Part shown: positions 51,862-61,530 of the stretch, piece after piece
Position numbering within the stretch: position 1 is the stretch's first letter
How the letters are laid out: every line of letters starts with the position of its first letter
DNA from: Neohoeflea coraliihabitans
GTDB taxonomy: Bacteria; Pseudomonadota; Alphaproteobacteria; Rhizobiales; Rhizobiaceae
Assembly: GCF_019334345.1 (NCBI RefSeq)
Contig: NZ_JAHWQX010000001.1
Span: 62,001-126,000 of the forward strand
Direction: 5' to 3'
Length of the DNA: 64,000 nucleotides
Translations under genes and position numbers: made by a program
Notes under the pieces: model-generated
The model's database searches: none
Told to the model about the DNA's origin: nothing
The model's input: the letters and a program-made list of their open reading frames with translations, nothing else

Positions 51862-52044
51862 ATGTCTGCACGCAATCTGTTCGGCCAGATCGGGCCCAGA
51901 GTCATCACCCACTGGAAGCAGCGTCGCCTCGAGCGGCTGATGGAGGGCCTGAGCCCGGAAATCCGCAAGGATGTCGGCTGGCCCACGGCAGCAGCGACCG
52001 ACGGTTCCATCGACCCGCGCCACAGCTACGGCTTTCGCCGTTGA
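51862..52044 (+). CDS. DUF1127-like small protein
   Basis: A 60-residue basic protein with an AAGGAGA ribosome site. The segment HWKQRRLERLMEGLSPEIRKDVGWP resembles the short DUF1127 helix-turn pattern (RRELxxLsDrxLxDIG). In alphaproteobacteria such proteins include regulators that bind RNA or sensors of phosphate and carbon. The end PRHSYGFRR is unusual for the family. It lies divergent from lysR and 214 bases before the GlxA-type regulator. Confidence 0.65.
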   Translation: MSARNLFGQIGPRVITHWKQRRLERLMEGLSPEIRKDVGWPTAAATDGSIDPRHSYGFRR

Positions 52045-52258
52045 TCACCACGGCAACGCAACGGCTCGATCCTGCAGGATCAGGACCTTGAAGGCGGCGG
52101 CGCCATTCCGGCCCGCCGCCTTGCTTCGGCAGCATTCTTCCGCAGCGGCAGGTTTTTGGCCGCGCCCTCGCCGGCGCAGCGAGAAAAGCGGTGACAACGG
52201 CGATGATCTATGTCCTGATTGCGACGTCCCGACTCCACCGGTTTTTGCAGGGTGCGCC

Positions 52259-53263
52259 ATGTTTTCGGCTCGAAGTGTCAAACGCTCGTCATTCGTGTTC
52301 TTTCTCGTCCCCGAGTTTTCGATGATCGCCTTTTCTATGGCCATTGAGCCGCTGCGGCTGGCCAACCGCATGCTCGGCGAGGAATTTTACACCTGGCGCC
52401 TGGCTTCCGTCGACGGGCAGCCGGTGCAGGCCTCCAACAGTGTCGCAATCGCCGTTGACGGCTCGCTCGCCGATGAACGGCAGAAACTGTCGGGCGCGGC
52501 GCGGCCGGACATGGTGCTGGTCTGCTCCGGCATCAATGTCGAGACCTACGACATCAAATCTGTTCTCGGCTGGCTGCGCGAGGAGCACAAGCGCGGCGTC
52601 GCCATCGGCGGGCTGTGCACCGGCGCGCATATTCTCGCCCTCGCCGGCTTGCTGGCCAACCGCCGCTGCGCCATTCACTGGGAAAACATCCCCGGCTTTT
52701 CCGAGCGCTTCCCGCTCGCCGAAGCCTTTGCCGATCTCTACGAGATTGATGGTGACATCTACACCTGCGCCGGCGGCACCGCGGCCCTCGACATGATGCT
52801 GCATCTGATCGGCGAACACCATGATGCCAGCCTCGTCAATCGTATTTGCGAGATGGCCCTGACCGATCGCGTCCGCAATTCGCAGGACCGCCAGCGCCGG
52901 CCGCTGCGTGCCCGCCTGGGCATCCAGAATACCAAGGTCCTGGCGATTATCGAGGCGATGGAAGCCAACCTGGCCGAGCCGGTTTCGCTGATTGACATCG
53001 CCGCACAGGTCGGCCTGTCACGGCGACAGATCGAGCGGCTGTTCCGGCAGGAAATGGGGCGCTCGCCGGCCCGCTACTATCTCGAGATACGACTGGACCG
53101 GGCGCGCCATCTGCTGCTGCAGTCTTCACTTCCGGTGGTCGAGGTGGCGGTGGCCTGCGGCTTTGTTTCCGCCTCGCATTTTTCCAAGTGCTACCGCGAA
53201 CTCTACCATCGCTCACCGCAGCAGGAACGGGCCAGCCGCAAGCAATTGCTGTCCGCCGCATAG
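52259..53263 (+). CDS. GlxA/GbdR-type AraC-family regulator
   Basis: A 334-residue regulator. Residues about 10-190 are a DJ-1/PfpI-like amidotransferase-type domain (FVFFLVPEFSMIAFSMAIEPLRLAN, GLCTGAHILALAGLL), and residues about 225-325 are an AraC helix-turn-helix pair (SLIDIAAQVGLSRRQIERLFRQEMG, VACGFVSASHFSKCYREL). GbdR, which senses glycine betaine and dimethylglycine, and carnitine regulators have this layout. Location beside a betaine module makes a betaine-class sensor likely, but the ligand is inferred. Confidence 0.88.
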   Translation: MFSARSVKRSSFVFFLVPEFSMIAFSMAIEPLRLANRMLGEEFYTWRLASVDGQPVQASNSVAIAVDGSLADERQKLSGAARPDMVLVCSGINVETYDIKSVLGWLREEHKRGVAIGGLCTGAHILALAGLLANRRCAIHWENIPGFSERFPLAEAFADLYEIDGDIYTCAGGTAALDMMLHLIGEHHDASLVNRICEMALTDRVRNSQDRQRRPLRARLGIQNTKVLAIIEAMEANLAEPVSLIDIAAQVGLSRRQIERLFRQEMGRSPARYYLEIRLDRARHLLLQSSLPVVEVAVACGFVSASHFSKCYRELYHRSPQQERASRKQLLSAA

Positions 53264-53296
53264 GCCTTCTGACGCCAAGGGCTACGCTCCTCAACC

Positions 53297-54631
53297 TCAG
53301 GCAACCGCGGTGCAACTGTCGTCTTCGCCTTCGCAGATGACCTGGCTTCGTCCCTGGTGTTTGGCGATATACAGCAACCGGTCGGCGGCGTTGAGATTCC
53401 GGTCGAACATCGCCACGCCGTCAATCTTCGCCAGACCGATCGACACCGTCACCGTCAGGGCGCCGCACTCGGTGGCGATGGGGATTTCCGCAAAGCTTTG
53501 GCAGATCGCGTCGCAAAATGTCCGCGCCTCCTGCAGCGGAAGACCGGAAAGGAGCATGCCGAATTCCTCGCCGCCGAGGCGGGCCACGAGGTGGGTGGTG
53601 CCGGCCTGTTGCTTCAGGCGCGATGCCACTTCGCGCAGCACCTGATCGCCCAGATCATGCCCATAGCTGTCATTCAGCCGTTTGAAGTGATCGAGATCGA
53701 TCAGGGCCAGCGCCAGGGGAATTGGCGGAACTGCCGCATGTGCGGCGGCCACCCGGCGCGGCCCCTCATCGAAGAAATGCCGGCGATTGTACAGACCGGT
53801 GAGAAAATCGCGCTCTGCCAGGTCGCGCAGGCAACGCGTCTGCTGTGCCGTCCGCACATGGCGGTTAAGCCGCAGGTCAAATTCCTCCGGCGTGAATGGC
53901 TCGACGATGACCTCGTCGGCACCCGCCTTCAACCCGGCTATCGCCTGATCCTTCGTCCCGGCAGCCCCAAGGCCGATTATGCGCAAGGTTTGCAATTTGG
54001 AGCGCTCGCGGATCTGCCCCAGCAAGGCCGCACCGCCGTCCTCGCTATGGGCGAGATCGAGGACCATCACGCCGATGCGCGCGTCGGCGTCCAGATGCGC
54101 CATGGCTTCGGATGCGCTTTCCGCCGTCGCGATGGGATGCATCTGGTGGCCGAGGCGGATGGCCAGCCGGCTACACGCCGCTGATTTCTCTCCAACGAGC
54201 AGGATGCCGACCTCACGATTGTCGAGAAGACGGAGAATGGCTGAAAACACGTCTTCACACGCGTAGGATCCGGCCTTCTCGACAATTCCGGCGAGCGCCT
54301 GACAGGCGAGGAAATCGCGCATCTCCTTACGGATGGCATCGGCGACGAAAAGTGTCGGCAACCCATGCGCTGACAACAGTCCGCATACTTCTTCGACAGC
54401 GACGCGGGGCTGGTCGAGATCAACCACAGCCAGGACGTAGCGTTTTGCTTCGTCCGACAATACGGCCGCGAGCCCCTCTGCATCGGCACAGTGCGAAACC
54501 GAAACGCCTCGCTCCCGTCCCAGGCGGTAAGCCAGAAATGCAGCGCTGCTGTCACACCGGTCCACCAGGACAATGTCGACGCCGGAAGCTCGCCGACTTG
54601 GCTTTTCTTTGCGTTTTGTTCGTCGTGCCAT
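53297..54631 (-). CDS. PleD-like diguanylate cyclase with two receiver-type domains
   Basis: A 444-residue protein. Two receiver-like domains come first: one with VLVDRCDSSAAF and VVDLDQP, a second with degraded phospho-site surroundings (LLVGEKSAACSR, MVLDLAHSEDGG) and Glu in place of the usual Lys before PF. The C-terminal GGDEF domain has RDFLTGLYNRRHF, LIDLDHFKRLNDSYGHDLGD and active-site GGEEF (about 353-357). The inhibitory RxxD site is absent: GTTH stands there. It should make c-di-GMP without that product inhibition. Start is ATG 54631; a GTG precedes it by one codon. Confidence 0.9.
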   Translation of the reverse strand: MARRTKRKEKPSRRASGVDIVLVDRCDSSAAFLAYRLGRERGVSVSHCADAEGLAAVLSDEAKRYVLAVVDLDQPRVAVEEVCGLLSAHGLPTLFVADAIRKEMRDFLACQALAGIVEKAGSYACEDVFSAILRLLDNREVGILLVGEKSAACSRLAIRLGHQMHPIATAESASEAMAHLDADARIGVMVLDLAHSEDGGAALLGQIRERSKLQTLRIIGLGAAGTKDQAIAGLKAGADEVIVEPFTPEEFDLRLNRHVRTAQQTRCLRDLAERDFLTGLYNRRHFFDEGPRRVAAAHAAVPPIPLALALIDLDHFKRLNDSYGHDLGDQVLREVASRLKQQAGTTHLVARLGGEEFGMLLSGLPLQEARTFCDAICQSFAEIPIATECGALTVTVSIGLAKIDGVAMFDRNLNAADRLLYIAKHQGRSQVICEGEDDSCTAVA

Positions 54632-54844
54632 CACGGTCGCCGCCCCCCTGTCAAAGTGAATTTTCGCAGGTCAAAAATTATGGGGCAGACGTTTAAATTT
54701 TCATAATTCGCACGCCGTCTGGCAAGTATACACAACTAAAGTTGAAAATATCCAAGAAATACCATGGACTGGCGCGACGAAGTTAACTTGCTTTTCCCAC
54801 AAAGTTTTGGGGGTTACTTGCGTCAATGCCGAACGGGCCTCGGT

Positions 54845-55684
54845 CTACTGGCCGTCAAACATCCATTGCCGTTGCTGCCAGCGCTTCTCACCCAGCTCGC
54901 AATCAACACCATCGCCATCGTCGCGCGCCAGCTGAACCGGCCGCTTCCCGGGGCTTGTCCCGCCGATCTCCTGAACCAGCTTGCGCCGCACGGCCACCGG
55001 AAACTGCGTCCAACTGGTCACCGGCACCAGAAAACTGCCCGGACCGCCAATCACGCAGTCATGATAATAGGCATCGAGATTTGCAATGTCGAAACTGGTA
55101 TAGGGGCCGCCGCGCGTCATCAGCGGCAGGCCATTGATGACGATACCGCGGTCAAGCGCCGCCTGCCGCGCTGAAAGCACCGGATCGCCCTGATTGTTCG
55201 GCCCGTCGCCGGATACATCAATCACCTTGCGCAACGCCGGGTGGGGCGAGGCTTCGAGCAGCATCACGCCATGCTGGAGCGCGCCGGAAATCGAGGTCCG
55301 GCTGCGCGGGATACTTGCAGAAGCGAGGATCAGATCAGCCAGGCTCTCTGCATCCTCGCGCGTTTCGAGCACACGCCAGGAGAAGATTTCCTGCTGGCTG
55401 AAATCCGCTGCCCAGGCAAACATGGCGATCGCAATGCGCTGATGGGCGCCCTGGCGCACTGCCGCCAGCACCTCCGGCGAGCGGATTGCCTCGGCATAGC
55501 CCTGGCGCTGCAACCGCAGCTCCTCGTTCGACATTGACCGCGACACATCGACGGCCAGCACCAATGCCACATCCACCGGCTCGGCTGGGTCCTCGGCTGC
55601 TGCCATCGGTACCGGCACCAGGGCGGCGGCCAGCACCACCCCCGGCTTGATCAGTCGGCACGCCAGATACCAGAACCAGTTCAT
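54845..55684 (-). CDS. DUF1194 secreted von Willebrand A-like protein
   Basis: A 279-residue protein with a signal peptide (LACRLIKPGVVLAAALVPVP, then AAAED). The mature part is a von Willebrand A-like domain: ALVLAVDVSRSMSNEE carries the DxSxS metal site, and VIDVSGDGPNNQG and VINGLPLM are typical of DUF1194. Role unknown; likely periplasmic. It follows the dimethylglycine-dehydrogenase-like gene on the same strand by 61 bases upstream, so the two may be co-transcribed. Confidence 0.83.
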   Translation of the reverse strand: MNWFWYLACRLIKPGVVLAAALVPVPMAAAEDPAEPVDVALVLAVDVSRSMSNEELRLQRQGYAEAIRSPEVLAAVRQGAHQRIAIAMFAWAADFSQQEIFSWRVLETREDAESLADLILASASIPRSRTSISGALQHGVMLLEASPHPALRKVIDVSGDGPNNQGDPVLSARQAALDRGIVINGLPLMTRGGPYTSFDIANLDAYYHDCVIGGPGSFLVPVTSWTQFPVAVRRKLVQEIGGTSPGKRPVQLARDDGDGVDCELGEKRWQQRQWMFDGQ

Positions 55685-55745
55685 GGCACCTACGATAGCA
55701 CGTCCTGCGCGGCTGCAATATCGGCCAGACCGAAGTTCCGGTCCC

Positions 55746-58283
55746 TCAGCTGCGCAGCGCCGTGTTTTCCGCATCGAACGGGCTTTCGGCGATGATCTCG
55801 GCAGGGTGGTTCTTTCCGAGAATGCGGATGGTCAGACGCGTGCCGAGCGCGGCGAACTGCGGCCTGACCATGGCCAGAGCCAGGGATTTTCCGGTGCGAA
55901 AACCATAAGCGCCATGTGTTGCCCGGCCGACCAGTTGCCCTTCGCCATCGTAGATTGGCTCGTTGCCACGTGGATCGGCGTCGCTGACCTCGCCGACCTC
56001 AAGGGTCACGAAATTCCAGTTCAATCCCTTCTCGCGCGCCGCCAGCAGCGCGTTGCGCCCGATGAAGTCGCCCTTGTCGAGCTTGACGAAACGGTCGAGA
56101 CCGGATTCGAACGCATTGTACTCGATCGAAAGTTCGCGCGGGATCAGCCGATAGCTCTTCTCGATCGCCATCGTTGTCATGGCGCGGATGCCGAACGGCT
56201 TGATCCCGAACTCGGCGCCGGCCTGCATCAGCGTATCGAACAAAACGGTCTGCTGCTCGATCGGATGGTGCAACTCCCAGCCCAGTTCTCCGACGAAATT
56301 CACCCGCAGGGCATGCGCCGTCGTGCGTCCGACCGAGATTTTCTGGCCCGAAAGCCAGGGAAAGCTCTTGTTGTCGAGCGCCGACCGCGTCACCTTTTGC
56401 AGGACATCGCGGGCCCGTGGCCCGGCCAGCACCAATACGCCCCATTGCGCCGTGATCGCGTTCATGCGCACCGATCCGTCAGCCGGCAGCAGCTTCTTCA
56501 GCACATCGTGGTCATGCGCTTCATACGCGCCCGCCGAGACGAGATAAAATCCGCTCGGCTGGCGGTAGACGGTGAATTCCGAACGCACCCCGCCATGCGG
56601 GGTCAGAAGGTGACACAGGCCGATGCGGCCGACCTTCTGCGGCAGGCGGTTGGCAAAAATCCCTTCGAGCCAGTTTTCAGCGCCCGGCCCATCAATCCAG
56701 CATTTGGCAAAGGCGCTCATGTCGAGCAATCCGACATTGTCGTGAACGTTGCGCACCTCGTTGCCGACATGCTCGAAATGGTTCGAGCGGCGGAACGACC
56801 AGCGCTCGACAATGCGGCCATCCTCAAGCGGCGGCGCGTGATTGTGCCGCGTCAACACGTCAGCCCCCACACCCAGCTCGGCAACCGGCACCTGATAGCC
56901 GGCCGGCGCGAACCAGTTCGGCCGCTCCCAGCCATACACAGAGCCGAACACGGCTCCGAGATCCTTCATGCGGCCATAGCACGGCGCCGTTTTCAAGGGT
57001 CGACCGGCTGAACGCTCCTCGTCGGGATAGTGCACGGTGAAGACGTTGGCATAGGCCTCCTCGTTCTTCTCGCGCAGATAGCCCTCCGTGGCATACGGCC
57101 CGAAGCGGCGCGGATCGACGCCCATCATGTCGATTGTCGGCTCGCCCTCGACAATCCACTCGGCCAGCTGCCAGCCGGCCCCGCCGGCCGCCGTGATCCC
57201 GAAGGAATGCCCCTCATTGAGCCAGAAATTCTTCAGCCCCGGCGCCGGCCCGATGATCGGCGAGCCATCGGGCGTGTAGGCAATCGCGCCGTTGTAGATC
57301 TTCTTGATGCCCACCTCGCCGAAGGCCGGGACCCGGGCCATGGCCGTTTCGACATGCGGCATCAGCCGTTCCATGTCTTCCTGGAACAGTTCGTATTCAC
57401 TGTCTTCGGACGGTCCGTCGACATAGCAGCATGGAGCACCATGCTCGTAAGGCCCGAGCAGCAGCCCGCCATTCTCCTCGCGCATGTACCACGAGGAATC
57501 GCTCTCGCGCAGCACCCCCATCTCCGGCAGGCCCTGCGCCTTGCGCGCCACGATCGCCGGATGCGGTTCGGTGACGATATACTGGTGTTCGACCGGGATT
57601 ACCGGCACGTCGAGACCCACCATCCGGCCGGTCTGCCGCGCGAAATTTCCCGTCGCCGAAACAACGTGATCGGCCACCACATCGCCCTTGTCGGTTGACA
57701 CCAGCCACTTGCCGTCATCGCGCTGGCTGATCGCCGTGACAGCCGTCTTCAAGTGAATGGCGGCGCCCAGCGCGCGGGCGCCCCTGGCCAGGGCCTGGGT
57801 CAGATCCGCCGGCTGAATATAGCCATCCTCAGGATGCTGAATGGCGCCGATCAGACCCTCCGTCTCGCACAGGGGCCAGATTTCCTTGACCTGCTCGGGC
57901 GTCAGGATGTTGACGGTGATGCCGAGTGTTTCGGCGACGCCGGCGTAATACATGTACTCGTCCCAGCGGTCCTGGGTGCGCGCCAGGCGAATATTGCTGA
58001 CCTGGGAAAAACCGACATTCTGTCCGGTTTCCGCCTCCAGCTGGCGGTAGAGCTGCACGGAATATTTGTGGATCTGCCCGACCGAGTAGCTCATGTTGAA
58101 CAGCGGCAGAAGCCCGGCGGCATGCCAGGTCGAGCCGGATGTCAGGTCCTTGCGCTCGATCAGCATGCAATCCGTCCAGCCTTTGCGGGCCAGATGAAAC
58201 AGGGTGGAAACGCCGACGACACCGCCGCCGATCACCACTGCCCGCGCTTCGCTCCGCATCTCCGCCATATCTTCGTCCCGCAT
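55746..58283 (-). CDS. dimethylglycine/sarcosine dehydrogenase-like flavoprotein with THF domain
   Basis: An 845-residue two-part enzyme. The N-terminal DAO-type domain has the FAD motif AVVIGGGVVGVSTLFHLA and the STWHAAGL motif whose His covalently binds FAD in dimethylglycine and sarcosine dehydrogenases. From about residue 435 the protein is a GcvT-type domain (NVGLLDMSAFAKCWIDGPGAENWL, GVRSEFTVYR, GELGWELHHP) that binds THF and captures formaldehyde as methylene-THF. It would continue betaine breakdown after the first demethylation. Sarcosine or another N-methyl amine is also possible as substrate. Confidence 0.9.
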   Translation of the reverse strand: MRDEDMAEMRSEARAVVIGGGVVGVSTLFHLARKGWTDCMLIERKDLTSGSTWHAAGLLPLFNMSYSVGQIHKYSVQLYRQLEAETGQNVGFSQVSNIRLARTQDRWDEYMYYAGVAETLGITVNILTPEQVKEIWPLCETEGLIGAIQHPEDGYIQPADLTQALARGARALGAAIHLKTAVTAISQRDDGKWLVSTDKGDVVADHVVSATGNFARQTGRMVGLDVPVIPVEHQYIVTEPHPAIVARKAQGLPEMGVLRESDSSWYMREENGGLLLGPYEHGAPCCYVDGPSEDSEYELFQEDMERLMPHVETAMARVPAFGEVGIKKIYNGAIAYTPDGSPIIGPAPGLKNFWLNEGHSFGITAAGGAGWQLAEWIVEGEPTIDMMGVDPRRFGPYATEGYLREKNEEAYANVFTVHYPDEERSAGRPLKTAPCYGRMKDLGAVFGSVYGWERPNWFAPAGYQVPVAELGVGADVLTRHNHAPPLEDGRIVERWSFRRSNHFEHVGNEVRNVHDNVGLLDMSAFAKCWIDGPGAENWLEGIFANRLPQKVGRIGLCHLLTPHGGVRSEFTVYRQPSGFYLVSAGAYEAHDHDVLKKLLPADGSVRMNAITAQWGVLVLAGPRARDVLQKVTRSALDNKSFPWLSGQKISVGRTTAHALRVNFVGELGWELHHPIEQQTVLFDTLMQAGAEFGIKPFGIRAMTTMAIEKSYRLIPRELSIEYNAFESGLDRFVKLDKGDFIGRNALLAAREKGLNWNFVTLEVGEVSDADPRGNEPIYDGEGQLVGRATHGAYGFRTGKSLALAMVRPQFAALGTRLTIRILGKNHPAEIIAESPFDAENTALRS

Positions 58284-58441
58284 CACCCATCGCCGGCGAT
58301 TGCCGCCACGCGCACCTTACCGCAAACTATGCATCGCCATGACAGGCCCCTGCCGCCTGTTTGCGACATGACGCTGAAAGAGCGCGACACGGCCGCGCGC
58401 CACAATGGCGGCGCCGGGCAAGGTCTATTGTGATCAGCAGA

Positions 58442-58472
58442 CAAAAAACGGCCCGCCGGGTTACGACGGGCC
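58442..58472 (-). terminator. intrinsic terminator of the small secreted-protein gene
   Basis: Read on the minus strand, GGCCCGTCG and CGGCGGGCC form a nine-bp stem (one G-T pair) around a TAACC loop, followed by a run of T (GTTTTTTG). It lies 70 bases after the stop of the gene at 58542-58805. Confidence 0.88.
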
Positions 58473-58541
58473 GGCAAATGCCACCGCCCGGCCAGGAGAG
58501 AGCGGCCAAGCGATGGTCGAAGCACTGGCGATACGCGAAGC

Positions 58542-58805
58542 TCAGTCGATGACGGCGACACCGCCGAGAATGTCGACGCTCTCGCTGCCGAGAAAGGTCT
58601 CGCGATCTCCCAACGGCATGGTGACGAAACAGCCCGCCGGGCAGATGTCGACGCTCTGGCCGGCATCGATCGTCACTTCGCGTGGCGTGCCGTCCTCGGT
58701 GACCACGATCACCTGCGTCTCGCTGTCCTTGTTGGTAAAGGTCGCCGCGAACGCCCCGCCGCCGGAGACGGCGAGAACCATGAGAGAAAGCAATACCCTG
58801 ATCAT
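58542..58805 (-). CDS. small secreted protein of unknown function
   Basis: An 87-residue protein with a signal peptide (MIRVLLSLMVLAVSGGGAFA, cleavage before ATF). The mature 67 residues look beta-rich and have one Cys pair (DICPAGCFV). AAGGA precedes the ATG. It has its own terminator. I do not recognise a family. The pattern TFTNKDSETQVIVVTEDG, with a later CPxGC, suggests a small periplasmic beta domain. Confidence 0.75.
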   Translation of the reverse strand: MIRVLLSLMVLAVSGGGAFAATFTNKDSETQVIVVTEDGTPREVTIDAGQSVDICPAGCFVTMPLGDRETFLGSESVDILGGVAVID

Positions 58806-58902
58806 AACTGGTCCTTTCACCGCCGACCGGACTGGCTTGGTGTCGCAGCAAGGCCTAGCACCGGCAAACTGAATGCAGACTGAACGAGACCGACGCGCAG
58901 CA

Positions 58903-61428
58903 TCACGAATCCGCCTCGCCATCCTCCGGCGCATCGCGCCGCGGCTGACCTCCTGAGCTCTTGGCCGCATCCGGCCCGTCCTGCTCGTCGCTGTCCTTTG
59001 CACCCGTGGCGCCGGCAGATTTCGCCAATTGCTGCAGCAACTCGTCCGGGACGTTCTTGAGCGTGAAATTGACGTCGCTCTTGGGGAACGGGATTTCGAT
59101 GCCCTCGGCCTTGAACCGCTTGTAGATCGCCACGCGCAGATCGTTCTTGACCGCCATCTGCGACAGCACGTCCGCAAGAAACACCTTGACCACAAAATCG
59201 AGCGAAGAGGCGCCGAAATCGACAAAATGCACCACCGGCGGCGGATTGCGCAGAACCAGCGGATGCGCCAGAGCAATTTCTTCGAGGATGCGCAATACCT
59301 CCTCCGGATCGGCATCATAGCCGGCGCCCACCATCACATCGGCGCGACCAAGGCTGTTGCGGTGGTTCCAGTTGCCCACGGTGCCGTTGATCAGCTCCGA
59401 ATTCGGCACGATGATCGACTGTTTCTCGAAGGTCTCGATCTCCGTGGCGCGCACCGAGATACGCTTGACGAACCCTTCCGTCGAGCCAGTCTGCACCCAG
59501 TCGCCGGCCTTGAACGGACGCTCGGCCAGCAGGATCAGTCCGGAGACGAAATTCGAGACGATATTCTGCAACCCGAAGCCGATGCCGAGCGACAGGGCAC
59601 CGGCGACAATCGCCAGACTGGACAGGTCGATGCCGGCGGCAAGCACGCCAAACAGGGCCGCAATCACCACACCGAGATAGCCGATGCTGGTCCGGATCGA
59701 ATTGCGCACGCCCGGATCCATCTGGCTGCGCGCCATCACCGTGCTGTCCAGCCAGCGCTGGAACAGCCGTGTCACGACCACCAGGCCGATGAACAGGACA
59801 AGTCCGATCAGGATGCCCGACAGCGAGATCGAGATACCGCCGATCTGGATATTGGTGACGGCTCTGTAGAGCAGCAGCTGAATGTCCTGAATGCGAAAAC
59901 CCCACTGCAGCAGGATCAGTGGTATCCCGATGATCAGCACCAGCACATCGATGACAAGACCCGCCGCCAGACCGATCTGATCCATGCGCACAGCGCTCGG
60001 ATTGAAGCGGCGGCTTATTTTCGCCCCCAGCCGGGTTTGCGCGAAATTGCCCGGCTCCATCACCGCATGGCCGGACTGGAAGCCGATATAGATCAGCGCC
60101 AGGATCGTGCCGGTCAAAAGGATCTGTTCGGAAATGAACTTCGAAAGACCGACATAACCGCCGAGCGACAGCACCACCATGCCGACGCCGGATACGGTCA
60201 GGGCGACCTGCACCCATCGCGGCCATGCGTGACCGGGTGCGGTGATATCGCCGGCCGCGCCGACCATCGGCTTGACCCGCGATGCGCCCACCAGAATGAG
60301 GCCGATCAGGATGGTCGCCACCAGGCTGTTGACGACGGTGACGATCACCGGAGACCCGAGAATGCTGCTGATCTTGCCGAGCAGAAAGTCCGCTGCATTG
60401 ATGAGCGTCATCGCCAGGATGAGGTGATAGATGCGGCGCGCGCCGCGGTTCGTGAACCGGATCAGACGCCAATTCGGCTTGCGTGGCGCCAGGATGCCCT
60501 TGGCAACACGCGCGATCAGCACCAGGCCGATGATGGCCGCGGAAAACGCCGACAGCAAAGCCGTGATGTCGTCGCGCAGCACCGAGAAGGCGCTCATCAG
60601 GGCAAGGACCGCGAGAAACGCCGCCGCAACGGCAGCCGTGGGCAGGATGGCCGACCAGAAGGCAACCGTCAGGCGCTGCAGGTAGCTCGGCGCCTCATTC
60701 GCCGGATCACGGTTGATGAACCGCCCGATAAACCGCGACCCCACCATGCTGATGAAGAGCCCGGTCAGCAGCGACAAGAACACCGAAGCCATCAGGGCTT
60801 CGAACTTGAATGTCCAGACAAAGCTGACCCAGCTGCCAACAATGCTCTTGAAGCTGCGCATTTCGCTCGACAGGGCCGATGCCGCCTGGTCGAACAACGC
60901 GCCATTGATCGGCGTGCGCTGCGTCAGGGTATCGGCGAACAGAGCCTTGCGCCGCTCGTTGATCATGTCGCCCAGACGGTTGGCGCGTATCGACACCGCT
61001 TCTGCCCGCCCGGTCAGCGCATTGATCTGGGCGCGCTCCTTGGCGAGCGCTTCGCGTGCTGCAACGGTCTCGGGCGCTTCCGCCGGCGCGCCTTCCGCCG
61101 GCGGGTCGCCGAGGACTGTTGAACGCGCCTTGATCTCGGAAAGGACAGGCCGAAGGCTGACGCCAATCTCCAGCATCTGCTGCGCCAGATCATCAAGTTC
61201 GACTTTCAGTTCGACCAGCTGCGCCTCATCCACAGCATCGTCCTCGACCGCCTCGCTCAAGGTCGAAAGACGCGTCTCGGACCGTGCCAGCGCCGTTTCG
61301 GCGGCCGCCACAGCGGGCGGCTGGTCGCTTGCCGTGACTGCGTCCTGCGCGATCGCAAGGCCAGGCAATTGCAACAGTGCGAAAAGCAGAAGAAATCCGG
61401 CCAGCCGGCGCGCGAAACTGAAAACCAT
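58903..61428 (-). CDS. MscS-type mechanosensitive channel with DUF3772-like N-terminal domain
   Basis: An 841-residue inner-membrane protein. A signal peptide (FLLLFALLQLPGLAIA) and a periplasmic coiled-coil part with DUF3772-like sequence come first; then about ten membrane helices; then the MscS core at about residues 590-790, with GIGFGLQNIVSNFVSGLILLAERPFKAGDWV and VPNSELINGTVGNW. The C-terminal 45 residues are acidic and low-complexity. It likely releases solutes on hypo-osmotic shock, which would suit a cell that stores betaine. Confidence 0.93.
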   Translation of the reverse strand: MVFSFARRLAGFLLLFALLQLPGLAIAQDAVTASDQPPAVAAAETALARSETRLSTLSEAVEDDAVDEAQLVELKVELDDLAQQMLEIGVSLRPVLSEIKARSTVLGDPPAEGAPAEAPETVAAREALAKERAQINALTGRAEAVSIRANRLGDMINERRKALFADTLTQRTPINGALFDQAASALSSEMRSFKSIVGSWVSFVWTFKFEALMASVFLSLLTGLFISMVGSRFIGRFINRDPANEAPSYLQRLTVAFWSAILPTAAVAAAFLAVLALMSAFSVLRDDITALLSAFSAAIIGLVLIARVAKGILAPRKPNWRLIRFTNRGARRIYHLILAMTLINAADFLLGKISSILGSPVIVTVVNSLVATILIGLILVGASRVKPMVGAAGDITAPGHAWPRWVQVALTVSGVGMVVLSLGGYVGLSKFISEQILLTGTILALIYIGFQSGHAVMEPGNFAQTRLGAKISRRFNPSAVRMDQIGLAAGLVIDVLVLIIGIPLILLQWGFRIQDIQLLLYRAVTNIQIGGISISLSGILIGLVLFIGLVVVTRLFQRWLDSTVMARSQMDPGVRNSIRTSIGYLGVVIAALFGVLAAGIDLSSLAIVAGALSLGIGFGLQNIVSNFVSGLILLAERPFKAGDWVQTGSTEGFVKRISVRATEIETFEKQSIIVPNSELINGTVGNWNHRNSLGRADVMVGAGYDADPEEVLRILEEIALAHPLVLRNPPPVVHFVDFGASSLDFVVKVFLADVLSQMAVKNDLRVAIYKRFKAEGIEIPFPKSDVNFTLKNVPDELLQQLAKSAGATGAKDSDEQDGPDAAKSSGGQPRRDAPEDGEADS

Positions 61429-61530
61429 TGTTACCGTCCGTCTTGCTGTTCCGGCCGGGAAAGCCCCGGATGCCGCCGGACAAGATCCATCAGGATGTGC
61501 CGCTGCGGCGAACGCGCGGTGGCATCGAAC

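Noticed and set aside
59029-61122. 697-codon plus-strand open frame opposite the MscS-type gene
   Set aside because: Composition is Asp/Arg/His/Gln-rich without hydrophobic periodicity, and the minus strand encodes a clear channel protein.
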